From positions 241,328,343 through 241,392,342 of the forward strand of contig CM068372.1 in the NCBI GenBank assembly GCA_034769895.1: DNA of 64,000 bases. The letters run 5' to 3'. The translations under genes and the position numbers were made by a program. Under the pieces are notes generated by a model that was not told the DNA's origin, ran no database searches, and worked only from the letters and a program-made list of their open reading frames with translations. Position 1 is the first letter of the stretch, and every line of letters begins with the position of its first letter. Shown piece after piece: positions 44,030 through 57,071 of this stretch. Source of the DNA: Magicicada septendecula. Its lineage: Eukaryota; Arthropoda; Insecta; Hemiptera; Cicadidae.

Positions 44030-44262
44030 AGTTGTATTATTGTGTGTGATTGTGGTATATGTATTTGCATCACACACAATAATACAACTTTAAAATACCA
44101 AAGACCAACAAACAACCTTAATAGTATCCAGCAGCCAACACACAAATACTTCACCAGACACAAGATCGCGAAGGCTGAAGATGAGAGCACAGGAGCTCTC
44201 GAAACATGTTCCAAATAAGGAAAAATAACATGCTGAGGTAAATTTAGTTATAAATATTAAAT
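44030..44262. mobile_element. Penelope-like element fragment C
   Basis: Plus strand 44069-44220: HNNTTLKYQRPTNNLNSIQQ and PTHKYFTRHKIAKAEDE, the same tail as PLE B. A reverse stub of about 20 bp (AGTTGTATTATTGTGTGTG, 44034-44052) mirrors 44069-44088, so this too is an inverted pair with the left copy almost gone. The end has TGCTGAGGTAAATTTAGTT, then an AT repeat. Confidence 0.75.
44172..44215 (+). ncRNA. hammerhead ribozyme motif, PLE C
   Basis: CTGAAGA (44175-44181), stem II GAGAGC-ACAGG-AGCTCTC (six pairs), GAAAC (44201-44205), ATGTT. The stem II sequence differs from PLE B but pairs fully. Confidence 0.6.
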
Positions 44263-44263
44263 G

Positions 44264-44265
<2 letters not shown>

Positions 44266-44309
<44 letters not shown>
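44266..44309. repeat. (AT)n microsatellite
   Basis: Directly follows PLE C, as after PLE B. Confidence 0.97.
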
Positions 44310-44311
<2 letters not shown>

Positions 44312-44802
44312 TGACACTACCATAAAATTCTTATATGCACCAGTTGCTCAGAAAAAATTGTCCCATAAAGTTCTGATACTTCAAAACTTATTCTTACCTA
44401 AGTTTTATAATAGATCATGATAATGTACTGTTTCTCACAAAGAAGATTTAGAAAAGCTAGCCAATAATAATTTACTATTACTTTATGCATAACGTTGTTA
44501 CTGACATTTTACATTCACCAGAAACTGTATAATAAAAACTGACCAACTAACAGTTTTAAATTTTTCTTTGCCAATTACACACAGCAAAAAGACAGTGTTT
44601 TATATAATACAGTATGGTAATGGACATATATTAACAGGAAGATTCTTTAATACAGTTAATCACACAATTCACAACATGTCTCCAGGGCATGCTATAACAG
44701 AACCTTAATCATTGAATATTTGCATTTTTTACTGTTTATGAAGGTGTCTTTCGTTTTATACGTTAAATCCAATGAAATGCTGTGTTTGTGGTTTAATATA
44801 AG

Positions 44803-44898
44803 GAATACTCCCACCTGTACTTGGAAGATTACATGTTATCCGGAATTAGAGATGATGATGACTATGGTGAGACAACTGGTGAATTTGAGCTCCAAATA
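44803..44898 (+). CDS. weak candidate exon, acidic
   Basis: AG (44801-44802) then 32 open codons including LEDYMLSGIRDDDDYGETTG, then GTATGC (44899). Phase 0 on both sides and acidic like the three exons upstream, but there is no psi-K-x-E and the acceptor has a poor pyrimidine tract. It may be chance. Confidence 0.25.
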
Positions 44899-46074
44899 GT
44901 ATGCTTCATTTTGTGGGCAGTTGTTCAGGCTGGTGTAGTTGGGATTTCTCCGGGTCTGACGACGTTGGAGAGTTTATTGCGATGCTCTGCAGATGAAAAC
45001 TGATGCCCTGTCTCCTCGCAACCCTTTCTCCTCCCAACTATGCGGGAACCCTGAAGCACTTAAAAAATATTACAAACTCATTTCGTAAAGATGGACCACA
45101 AGTACCACGCCGCCAGACCATGCGTCCCGTCAGAGAGCAAAAATTAAAATGAGAATGAGTAGCGGTTCCTGCCGGCCGAGCAAGAGTATGGAAAACTTGT
45201 ACAAAACAGCTGACGTCTCGCCGTTGACTAGATTACATTGCCCCAAGCTATCGCGATATAACGGTCAAGCTTATATAGAGAGATATAGCTCTCTTATCCG
45301 CGGCTGAGCTATATAGCCACTCTGTCTCACCCGCGTGTAACCCTTGTTACTGATATTCGATCGGCATTGTCGGCGCGAAATATGGCCGGGAAAATTTACT
45401 ATCTAAATTTGCAACGGCACAAACCTTTTTTTAGTATTTGTCTTTCTGTCTGTTGAGGTATGTCTCCCAGTTATTTTTCAATGCATCAAATGATTTTTGT
45501 AAACCTTCGCCTGTGTGTCTGTAACTCTACCCTACAGAACCCTATTGTTTTTGACACTGATCCCGCAAAATGTAGGTGTTGTAGTGGCAAAAATGTGTGA
45601 TGGTGAAAATTTGGAAACAAATCGCAGAAGTCCGTTAGAATATTGAATTAAAGAGAACTTTAACCATTATGAATTTAGCTTCATTTTAAACATCTTAAAA
45701 TTTTTGGATGCCAGGGGCCAAAAAGTGAGGGAACATTCTGATAAAATTGCAAACATTCAAAGGGATTATTGGGCATATGGCATGTGGGATATCAAAGGGA
45801 ATATTAACTAAAATCTGAATATAGTGGTGAGCTTTAGAAATTTCAATATTTTGGAATACAAATTTGTAACACTGCACCCTAGAATGTAATAAAAAATTAT
45901 TAAAATCCGGCCATGGTCAGACTGAAGAATATTTTAACACAAATTAGATGTTTAGAATTTTTAGCCTGTATTGTGTGTTTACTATACAGTTGTTACATTT
46001 CTGAACAAAAAATATGGAATTTTTAATTAAGAAAGTTGTGTTAGTGGTTATAATTACTATTGCCAGTCCGTTGT
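44899..46074. other. no gene seen
   Basis: Includes a GC-richer island (45120-45400) with a small palindrome GAGAGATATAGCTCTC (about 45279-45294); otherwise AT-rich. Confidence 0.4.
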
Positions 46075-46541
46075 TAACCCTTTCGCTGCGTCAAGTGAAT
46101 CAGACAGTTAGCCTATAATTTACATAAAAGGAGAAAAAAATTTTTTATTTGTTATTGACGAAAAATTTTTTTTTTGTAATGTACTTTGTGTAATGATTAA
46201 TCGTGCTGTAGGCTCAGAATTTGATTTTGTTATACCACTTTCCTGAAAAAAAATTTTATATATCTAAAATTATTGATTTGTACTGCCGTTAGCCTAAAGT
46301 AGTTTAGTTACAGAAAAGAGAGTAGCTAAAGTTGCAATGGTGTTTTACATGTCCTATAATGGTAAAAATGCTTGTAAAATACTGACCATGAAATACCATG
46401 GTCTGAAACATTTGAAAAAATAATAAGAAAAATTCAAACTTACCAGTATAAATTTGTTCATGTAAATGAAAGTCATCTAACTGAAACTTGATAAAGTTTT
46501 AACATTAACACTAAACACTAAGTTTTTATTTGAGTTCTATA

Positions 46542-48349
46542 TTACACACATTTACAAATCTTCCTATAGTTTTTTTGGGTGTGGTAAACTTTGAAACAAT
46601 CACTAATACATAGTGGTGGATGATGAGGACAGTCGGGGCAGAACTGGGTAGTCTGTCTTCGCTTACACAGTCCTTTGCCTTTCTTCTTACACTGTGAGGG
46701 CATAACACTACACACAGTGCAATTTGGTTTATGTTTTTTGTCTTCAAATTGTTCAGGAAAGTGACGGCCAATTAGTCGGTCTGTAGTGGAGCCAGCTGAT
46801 CTGCTTTGGCGTTTACCTCTCAGTGATCTTCTAGAGCAATTCTCCGTAAGGCCATCTATCACCTTCTGTCTATACTTCTTATGTGAGAGCTTAGCCTCAG
46901 GGTTTTGAAGGTTGAAAGCTATGCAACCATTGACCAGTGCAACTTCCAGAACAAAATGCCACAGTGTTTGGTACCACTTAGGTGAGTTACGGTTGTAATT
47001 ATATGTAGAGCAAAACTGGTCAAATTTGTCAACCCCTTCCATGAATGTGTTATACAAAACTTGAATGTTGGGTTTAATTTTTTTTACTCCTTGTGCCTTC
47101 TTTCTAGCCTTTGTTAGAATTTCTGACATCCCAGAATCACCAACTGTAGAAATCATGTTTACCTTCCCTGTATCTTGCCAAGAGGATGCAAGCATAATCG
47201 TGTTACTGTTGAACCAAACAGTTGGCAGCTCGCCCTTTTTCTTTTGTAGTGTCTTCATCTCTGGTGGTAAGCCTACACGATTAGCTCTGACAGTTCCACA
47301 TGCTCCTATTTTCAGTTTCCTGAGATCCGTAAATAAATTTGGACTAGAATAGAAGTTATCCGTATACACAACATGGCCCTTATTTTCAAATCCTCTTAGT
47401 AACTGATGTACAACGCGTGAGGCTAGTCCATGTGTTGCTTGCCCCTGTTGTGGATTGTCCTTGCCAGTGAATACATTAAATCACAACATAAAGCCAGTAT
47501 TGGACTCTGCCAGGCTCCAAATTTTGATTCCCCATTTTGTTGAAGGTTTGCTTGGCAAATACTGCTTGAAATTCAACCTCCCTTTAAACTTCACCATTGA
47601 TTCATCAATGGAAAGTTCTTTTGCAGGCTCAAATATTTGCATATAAGTATCCTTTGTGAGGTCTAGGATAGGTCTCACTTTATATAATGGGTCATAACCA
47701 TCTTGTCCCTTTGGCACAGAGAAACGGTTGTCATTAAAATGTAGAAATGACCTTATCAATAGATATCGGTCCCAAGAAAAACAATTCACCATAGCCTGGT
47801 GTTCTTGTAAACCAGAAACTATCCTGAAAATAAGAGGCAATATCTGGTTTATGGACTAAACCCATTCCTATTTCTATGGCAACAAACTTTTTTATGTCTT
47901 CAACAGACACCTCCTCCCACTGATGAAACCTAGACCTCGTAGGAAAATCATATGTGACATCCAGACACTGCTCTGCATATTTATTCGTTTCTCGGACAAC
48001 AAGTTCAAAAACTGATTGGGGGAAAAATTTGTAGAATGCCTCGACAGGGCTAAGTCCCTCCATGTCACGAAGCGTACGGTTTCCAGTATATTCTGGAATA
48101 CTGTCCAGTGTTATTACAGTCCCAGATGCAACATCTTTCACCTTCCTCCATTCGCTGTTTTCAGAATTTTCATAAAGGTTTACATCTATGGTATCAGGCT
48201 CACTTTCATCCTCTTCACTGTCAATACGTTCTTCACCAACATCACACTCTGGATCTTCATCTGTATCATCTTCGTACGAGTCAGTATCACCTAGAATAAT
48301 AGCTTCAATTTCTGCCTCGAATAGTGGTCTTTTCCGTAGATTCGGTCAT
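46542..48349 (-). pseudogene. piggyBac transposase (PGBD4-like)
   Basis: Probable start ATG 48349 (MTESTEKT), frameshift within about 12 codons, then an acidic N-terminus and ITLDSIPEYTGNRTLRDMEG, with the characteristic SPVEAFYKFFPQSVFELVVR. A frameshift lies near 47775, followed by LLIRSFLHFNDNRFSVPKG. Catalytic Asp motifs: ELSIDESMVKFKGR, MYTDNFYSSPNLF, and EGVDKFDQFCSTYNYNR. An in-frame TGA at 47481 splits the core. The C-terminal Cys-rich domain is present (CTVCSVMPSQCKKKGKGLC, FCPDCPHHPPLC), which in piggyBac binds the ends. Three lesions. Confidence 0.92.
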
Positions 48350-48397
48350 TTTGACATTATTTACTTATTAGTCACACATAAAAAACGTTAAATTCAA

Positions 48398-48870
48398 ATG
48401 AAAATTAATGTTCCTTTAGTTGAAGTAAAATATTGAAAACTATAACCTAATAACCAATACGAGAAGATCAGAAAATTGTATTATACCAAATTGAGGTATT
48501 TACGAACATAAAACAAAGACGCACACTAAATACACTCAAAAACTGTAAAATGAAAATTAATGTTGCTTTAGTCGAAGTAAAATATTGAAAACTCTAACCT
48601 AATAACCAATACGAGAAGATCAGAAAATTCTATGACACCAAAATGAGGTATTTACGAACATAAAACATAAAGACGCACACTAAATATACTCAAAAACTGT
48701 AAAATAACATTAAACTTCAGAAAAAAGGGAAACAAATGCTTTTATAACCAAAATGTTGAAAACTATAACTAACAAACAATACGCGAAATTCAGAAAACAC
48801 TGTTACACCAACACTCATTATTTACAAAAACAATGTAAATACACACATTAATACACTCACAAACTGAAAA
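48398..48870. repeat. 152-bp tandem repeat in piggyBac (about three units)
   Basis: Units start ATGAAAATTAATGTT at 48398 and 48550 (152 bp apart, about 95% alike by eye); a third, more diverged unit follows from about 48700 to 48870. It lies between the transposase start and the 5' TIR. Confidence 0.8.
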
Positions 48871-49197
48871 ACTACATTACACTTAAGAAAATACGAGAAA
48901 AACGAACATTTAGAAGTTACAAGTATAAATGTTTACAAACACGAAAGATAAAATTACGTTGAAAACAACATCAGTAAACAACACACGCTACTGGGTTGAG
49001 AGCAATAACACACTGTCAATGACCAAAACATCAGCTGTTTATACGTAGTTTTCAAAGCTTCCACAGAGAGCACCACTAATCAGAAAGCAATTCTAATACT
49101 GCCATATCACTGTGCGACTAATGTCGAATACCGCAGCGAACGGAGAAAATTATTGAGCAATGTGGACTGTAGTCGAATTACGCAGCGAAAGGGTTAA

Positions 49198-49700
49198 GCA
49201 GCAGGGAAATGGGCACTAGTCGGTACAACTAATTGGAGGAATTAAGCACCTAGACAATACACAAGTTATGGACTTCACAAAAACAGTGGGAGCTCAGTAT
49301 ATTATCTGAAATGAAGACAGGTAATCCTGTTTGAAATGATGTGCTGTAAAAACCTTACATGTAGAGGCACTTCTCCTGTGTGTATAGTTTGCTACAATTA
49401 ACAAAATGAGCTATCACATGACTAAAACCATAATGGCTGCCAGACAGTCAACTCTATGTGGGCCACTGTAACAATCATAAAACCTGTTTAGACATATGAG
49501 AGATAACTATGGGACATGCAACAACACTAATATGCTTCCTGAGCTGCAGAACTTGCTCACTGCTTTGAACAAAGTACATTTATTACTGAATGAACTTTTA
49601 TATTACATAATTTTCAATTAGCAGAAAATCCTGATTACCATATTTTTTCAAACAGAATTAACACTGTTGCGTAGAAAAATTATTCCGAGCCTATATGTGC
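49198..49700. other. no gene seen
   Basis: AT-rich flank between piggyBac and PLE D; no motif recognised. Confidence 0.35.
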
Positions 49701-49809
49701 GCCTAATGTTGTGTTTTCATTAATTTATTCAATGTGTGTTTTGGATTTTGATATTTTATAATGTTCGACGATTCATCCTCTATTGAGGTTTGAAGAGTGT
49801 GTGTTTTTA

Positions 49810-49846
49810 CACCTGAGGATGGGACAAGCTGTCCCGAAACATGTTG
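49810..49846 (+). ncRNA. hammerhead ribozyme motif, PLE D
   Basis: CTGAGGA (49813-49819), T, stem II GGGACA-AGC-TGTCCC, GAAA (49836-49839), CATGTT. Stem I is weak here. Confidence 0.5.
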
Positions 49847-49953
49847 AGTCTAATATAACATCGCAAATATAAGAATTAAGCCTCTGATGGTGAGTAACGT
49901 TGTTTATTTGATTGTCATACAAGTGGCTTGATACTATAAACAAACTTAATATT

Positions 49954-51402
49954 ATGGATTTTGCAAGTCAAGCAAGTATAGTACGAAAGTTTCAAAATGT
50001 TAAAATCCAATTATATAAAACCATATCACACGTAAAGTTCAATAAAGCCTGCTTGCATAGTAACGTCATACCAAATTACGCTCGAATTAATATGAAAGGC
50101 ACTTCTATCGCTGATGTAAGAACAAAAAAACACGCCAAAATATATAGGATCAAAGAGGAAATCAAGGCCTTATACTGCAAGAAATCACTTCTCAATTATA
50201 AATTATACCATATACATTTGCAGCTATTAAACACTATACATCCTGCTACATTATACCTTTACCTTGATTTCATAAATAAAGACGTGACGCGTATCATTCA
50301 TCAGTTACGCAGTAAACAAATGGACAAAGTCCATAGACTAATAGATAAGCAAATATCGACCGTCACTAATGATAACTGTAAACACAAGTTTCACGAACAA
50401 CTGTGGAATCTAACTTCAATTGAGTTGACTGACGCTGAAACTGGTATGTTATGTAAAGGTTTGAAATATAACTTACCGAAGTATAAATCCAATACATGCC
50501 GTGATAATATTATTAATGAGGTTATATGTGCCGAAACGATGATTAAAGCAATTGATAACCAATGCAGCCGGGACGAGGCGCGTTTCTTGATTAACAATAA
50601 ACTTAATAAATATATCAATAATCGGGAATCTGGGAATCGTCCCCACGTTTCGAATACGTTTAACAAATATAATGGGGAACATAGGATCCTAGCGAGTATA
50701 AAACAGAAACTCATTAATAACCAAGCCTTCGTCACTGAGGCTGACAAGGGCAGTACTGTGGTCATCATGGGTACAAAAGATTATAATGACAGAGTCAATA
50801 ACTTCATCGCTAATAATAACATAAAGAAATTAAACGCGGATCCCACTGATAAATATGTCCAAAAACTAAACCAGAATTTGAACAAATGTGTACACCTGTT
50901 TGATGAGCACACTAGGAGGTCTTTAAAACCTATCAACTCTAGAGCACCGGTATTGACAGGGTTACTGAAAATCCACAAGGTTGGCTTTCCAATAAGACCG
51001 TTAGTCATCTTCACCACTGCACCGGGATACAAAACGGCCAAAAAACTAGTAAGTGTGCTTAAACAAAATTTGAACCTGACCAATAATTGCAGCGTTGTTA
51101 ACAACACAGATTTTATTAATAAAATAAAAGATCTAACTATTGAGCCTCACTACAAGTTCTCTTTGTTTGACATCGTCAACCTGTACACTAATGTTCCAGT
51201 CATTGACACCCTCAGGGTCCTTAGGGATAACCTTGTTAACGCGAAAAAATTAAGCGCTGAATGTATTACAGAGTTGATGGACCTTTTAGACTTACTTCTC
51301 AATCAGAATTACTTTACACATAACAAGGAATTCTACAGCCAATTCGATGTGTTGGCAATGGGATCTCCACTTTCAGGCCTTTTGGCCGACGTGGATTTCT
51401 GA
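49954..51402 (+). pseudogene. PLE D reverse transcriptase, N-terminal two thirds
   Basis: The frame is open from 49912; the first ATG is 49954 (MDFASQASIVRKFQNVKIQL). A stop (TGA 49909-49911) lies just upstream. PLE RT signatures: NQAFVTEADKGSTVVIMGTK, PVLTGLLKIHKVGFPIRPLV, YKFSLFDIVNLYTNVPV (first palm Asp region), QNYFTHNKEFYSQ and LAMGSPLSGLLAD. It ends at a foreign VDF and stop, before the catalytic YVDD box. The 480 codons have no internal lesion, so truncation rather than decay inactivated it. Confidence 0.88.
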
Positions 51403-52171
51403 TTTGGTGAAGTTATCTTTGGAAAAATCGAGGAAAAATTCAGTGACTCGTGCTCCGCTGTTTGCTGAAAGTGAAAAGTCAGGGAAAATCGGGGAAAATG
51501 GGCGGTCCGAAGTCTGGAACTTGGATAAACTTTTAGGTAAACACTAAACCTATCATTTACAAAAAAATCAGCTCAAAAGATGCTGTATCTGAAATTTGCT
51601 ATTTTTAAATTAGTCTTACTTGGTTATCTGAAGTCTACATAAAAGGGAAGCAAACTTATATTATTTATGCACAATTAAAAAAAAATAATTTAAAAGAATG
51701 ATTATTCAGAATATTCCCTTTTTAAGAAGACACACTGACGTACTATTATGCCTCTTATGTGTAGCACAAAATAATAATAATCTATAACATCAAAACATAT
51801 AACACATTAAAAAACAATTGTAAAATTCTTGAGTGTCTGACAGGAATATCAACTTTGAATCATTATTAAAATTTTAAATCTTAGCAAATAATCTGCAAAA
51901 ATAGTATTATATTTTTGTTAAATCAAATTGTAAGTATTAATATTTTAATAAAATAATATTTACTTTAAGTAAACATAATTATTGAATACAAGACAGCACC
52001 CATTCTAAATTGATTAGAAAAATTATTTTTAATAAAACTTAAAATTCCATATTACTTATTTTACTTTTACTATTTACATTTTCGTATTGATTTTACTTGA
52101 CTACTCATACTTCAGTTCTTTGTTAGTTGTTTCTTTGTTTTGAACAAAATAATTATTTATTTTTTACGCGC

Positions 52172-52204
<33 letters not shown>

Positions 52205-54543
52205 TACCAACAGAAACAGGTATTGTGCTGCAAATTGGGACGATCCCTGTGTACTCTGTACGCATGTATTTTGCTTGGTTAGAGAACTCCTGTCCAGAAT
52301 GAATGAATTAATGACAATAATTAAACATGCTTATTTAATCAAATTTGAAGTCAACAAAACACACTCTGCAATTCAGACAATGCCATAGGAAAAAATGCAC
52401 CTTCTTTCCACTGCCACTGGAAGATGCAAATAACTTATTCATGGGGCCACTCTTGGGGTTTTATTAGTGACAGGAAATTGGCATCAACATCATCATCTCA
52501 TATATCCAGAAGCTGCACACACACACACACACACATCTCTCAGCATTAGTGGCACAAGTTCATACACACGTACAAGTGGCAATATCAGAGTTAAGCACGC
52601 TACAGCATAGATCTTTCACCTCTGATTTTGACAATTTAATTAATTTTTGTATACACACCAACTTATTATGGATACACTCGACATCCATTGTTGTGGCAAC
52701 CGTGCCACGCTTATTATAATTCGTGAACTCCATACACACGTTGCCATGATACGTTCGTATCCATGCCGTGTGTATACAGCGTTGCCAATTTTCTTCGGGC
52801 AAAGCGCGCCAAAACTCACTCATAGCAACAGAACACTTGCAACTTGTTTACTCCTGACACTATGTTGACGGTAGTTGACAGTCTACATAAATTTTTTCTC
52901 GTCATGCAGGTCTTTGTTTATTTTGTGTTGTATAACCATTACGCTTTATTTTCTTCAGTTTTTCTTTTTACGAGTAAGAGCAAATGTTTTAAAATATAAT
53001 TCTGAACATTACTGATTAATAAGCGCATTGTGTTTTGCATATATTAATTTATTATTTAATTTTGTATTAAATATAACGGAAGCTTATATTGTAAAGTACA
53101 AACGAAAAACTTATTTTAATGGAAAGGGTGCAATTATTTAAAATTATTATTTAGTTAGAGTGTCAATGACAACTATATTTTTAGATAGTTTTCCGAATTA
53201 AGAAGTCTGTACAGTTTTTGAATAATATAATAACATTTGTGTTTTGTCCCCGTTGTTTTATTATTACAACGCTAATACAGAAAAATATTCTCACGATTGA
53301 AAACTCAGTGGTACAACGACAGTAGCTTGCCAGAAATTTACACTTTAGTTGAGTTTCTTTGAGTTATATGCTATTTTCAGATGAAGAGCATAATATTTTG
53401 TAACTACAAGGTGGTTTGTTGGGGTAATAGCGCCAATTTATTGAGAATGTTTAAAGTTATTCCAATTAAATGAGACGCAAATTTATTAAGAATCACTTTT
53501 ATTTAATATTTCATTAAACTCAGAAACAAATTTTATTCCCACCAGTTTTGCACTGTTAGTCATAGTGGTACAAGCAGCCTAGGTGGTTGCGTCGTTCTTT
53601 AACAGTATTTCTGTGTATACGACGTTCTTTGTATATGCCGTATCACCATCTTGGCATAGATCGAGTCTACACTGCAGTAGGCCTACTCTGGCAAAATCTC
53701 CTGAAAGTAAGCACAGCACAGCTCTGTTTGATCAGGTTGCACTTGTCGTTTAACGGACACTCAATAATTCGGGTTTGAGTTTCTAAACATATTATTTTAC
53801 TTTATTTATAAACCTATTGTTTGAAATAATTTCCATTATTTCCAGCCAATTAATTTTGCCAAATATTGTAATGTAACTAATATCCTCCCTCTACTATTTG
53901 ATGTAATTTATTGATTTATGATTTATTTAATTAATTATCGATTGTTGTTAATTATCGATTTGTTCGATTTGTGGGTTAATGGAGTCTCTTGTATTACATG
54001 CAGTAATTATTTTTTATAATTGATAAATATGATTTAATTGTAGTGTGATAATTTATTATGGATAAAATAATAATTTGCTGGTCTGTTAATGAATGTAACG
54101 GTAGCGCCGAACTTGAAGTCGAACTCCTCTTCTATGGAATAATGTCGTCAGTGCAAATAAAAGTCAAGTGTTGTCTGGACAAATAAATTAATGTAAAGAA
54201 AACTTTTCACGTACCTGGTTGTCGTACGTGATGTTCCGACGTACACCGCCACTGAATAAACTGTCAAGTTTCCCTTTTGACCAGTTTAAACTTTATAAGC
54301 AAGGTTTTATAGCACCTTGAATGTTATGTGGGCACCATATGGGTTTTCTTCGAGAAAAGCCCCATAAAAAAACTTCTAATTTTCTAGTTGTGTGTTTTTA
54401 CTTTTACTGTTGTTTAAATGCTTGTTGCATTTAAAATAATTCAAATGGTGTACTGAAAGATTTCTGTTTCAAATGTACCTCAGTGTATGCAATACTGAGG
54501 GTTACCTATCTAAATTAAAATAATTGAAAACAAAAGTTAATGC
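51403..54543. other. AT-rich region, no recognised gene
   Basis: The start (51403-51545) is a G/A-rich stretch with repeated GGGAAAATCGGGG words. (GT)n at 52166-52203 and (CA)n at 52515-52534. An 88-codon ORF on the minus strand (52823-52560, MSEFWRALPEENWQ...) has no recognisable domain. No transposon ends are seen. Confidence 0.4.
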
Positions 54544-57071
54544 TGTATGACATCATAGGTTTATTATAACCTCTAAAATTGGATTGAATAATACATTTAC
54601 AATAATACAATTCGGATAGCAAGTTATCCGTCTACTGTCTGGTCTAGCTCAGTTAAGCACAATCTAAAAAACTCTTATGTTTATTAACAAAATTTTAATC
54701 TTAATTAACTAGGTACCTCAAGGGTAAGTTCTTTAAAATACAAAATAGAACGATTATTAATTGCTTTTATAGATACTGCTATGATAGCAATTCATTTTTT
54801 GGCCTCTTTGAAACTTGTAATTATATATTTGGTTAACGAGAATTTCGTCTGCTTATATCCTAATTAATATTGTAATAACTAATTCTAACACATATATTCT
54901 TACGTCGGATTATTAAACCCTCTAAATAAATGAATACAGTGTTCTCTCTGAATAGTTTGATTGTTTTTGCGTCAGTACAAATATGTTAATAGCTAAAATC
55001 AATGGATGGTATATAACAATGAAATTGGTCACTGTACTACCTTGATTTTTAATCGTATAGATTAAAAATGAACACTTTAACGATCGGATTATATTGATCG
55101 GTAATACACTGCACTTTAATCGCACTTGGAAACGAGAAATAACCCTCTTCTTACTGATAATGGGTTGTTGCCTTTACAGGTTAAGTTAAATTTGCTCGTT
55201 CCGAATACACGCACTGTTTAAAAAGATTCACTATTAACTTTCGATGCACTTATAGACGATGATTCGCCTTTCCAATAGTTATTTTGATAAAATTTAAAGT
55301 ATTTACTACCATTGTGCTGTAGTAGATTATTAACTGAGACGCAACTTGTTAGCTCGTGAAGAATGATGCGAATGCGAAATTTTTAGCGTCCCTCTGATTA
55401 TATACCCAGCTTCTTGATCGCTGTTAGGAACAATTTTCGCTAAGTAAACTCTTTTGTGATTGGTACAAAATTCCGTTATAGTGACGTAATGTTTTTGTTA
55501 GACACCATTGACGCGTCTCTCGTACCCAATTGTCGTTATTGTTTGTATTCACTGCCAATTTCTTAAATCTGGTTAAAAAAATGATGCTAACACTCATTAT
55601 TAACTTATTACAATTCCAATCTCTAAGTTATTATCATCAAATTAAAGCTTAGTCTCTGCTCTTTATTTTGATGTGGCTTAATGCCGGTTTGAACCTAGCT
55701 TTCACTGACAATACATAAAAATATCGTTTTGAAACATGGATTCTTAGTGTCGTCTGCTATTAATGCAAAATGCGACTATTTCCCTATCTTTTACATCTGG
55801 TTATTTACACCTGTGTTCTCTTTTGAACTTTATTACATGAATAAAAAATACATACATTATTAAAATTAAACACTGTTTATAGCTGAACAATATTAAATCC
55901 TAGTATAATTATGATAATACATTATTCTGACAATTCCTTATTCTCTAAATACATTTTTACTTGGCCTACTCATTTTAAAGGCATACAATATTAATTGAGT
56001 GGTGGTATTTCACACCTTATTCGTCATATTTACTATTCTGTAAATTTAATGTTCATTAGGGGTCCTGTTTCCCTATTAATTTACTGACATAGATTCGTTT
56101 ATGCAGGGTCTAGATACAGTTATGGTACCAGGTTTATTCCCTGTTTATTATTATTTCTAATTACATCTCATTTAATTAGGAAGTTGTTTATACACATAAG
56201 GCTTCTGTTTATAATTATCCTTATTCTATATTGTTACATCTTTGTTGATAAATCTATCTTTTTATAGCTTTGTGGCTACAGCTAGTATAGTAATAGTCTT
56301 TGTTATTTGTGTATCATTGTTCTATATTTTCAGCCAGAATGCTGTTATTGTTATTACTTTATTAAAGTCATTGGTTAATTAGTTTATATTATATGACTCT
56401 ACACATAAATGTCATGAACTGGCTCACTTGACAGCTTATTTGTGAACTTTGCATGTCCATTAGTCATAGTCAGTCATTGTGTTTAAGTTGTAGTGTCATG
56501 CAGTGTATTCATCACTGCTTCTTGCGATCCCTCCTCTTCTTTCTTCTATGCTGGTCCCTTCTCTTCTTTGTTACATTCATTAAAATTACCGTATTTTCGC
56601 GTGTACCACGCGCCCTCGTGTAACACGCGCACCCCTTATTTTTAGGTCCTACAAAAAAAAAAAAAAATCGCGTATTCAAAAATGTGAAAAAAAATCATAT
56701 ACCGGTATTTGGAATAGTATTACCATATATCTATTGTAAGGGAAAAACTGTAATAACTAATGAAATAAACGTCAAGTTACTTTTTTTGTTACACTAACTT
56801 ACGGATTTATTTTTTATTACAAGTAAAAAATGTATGTTTATTACAATGAAAATTAATATTTATTACAACTAGATACAGTAATTAGAAGCGAAGGTTACAG
56901 CAATCGTTACAGAACCAGCCGTAATTGTAAATTCGGGTTTGCCAACCTAAAGAAAATTAAGAGTGCATTAGAACAGTACATCAATGAAAACGAACACAGT
57001 TATAAACCCAAGGGATACCGGTATGTTTGATGTAGTTTATGAAAATTTTTTACTAGTGTCTTACCTGATTT

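Larger units (their letters stand above)
46079..49193 (-). mobile_element. piggyBac DNA transposon
   Basis: TTAA at 46075-46078 and 49194-49197. TIRs start CCCTTTCGCTGCGT on both sides. 3115 bp, with one transposase gene on the minus strand and a tandem-repeat block in its promoter-side region. Confidence 0.95.
49700..51402 (+). mobile_element. Penelope-like element D, 3' truncated
   Basis: A 5' region with a hammerhead core (49810-49846) precedes a PLE reverse transcriptase ORF. The element stops abruptly within the RT at about 51395, where unrelated sequence begins, so catalytic palm and GIY-YIG are missing. The left edge is not defined. Confidence 0.75.

Noticed and set aside
52560-52823. 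88-codon minus ORF MSEFWRALPEENWQ as a first coding exon
   Set aside because: Start context and a downstream GT are acceptable but there is no domain, no partner exon and no conservation to judge by.
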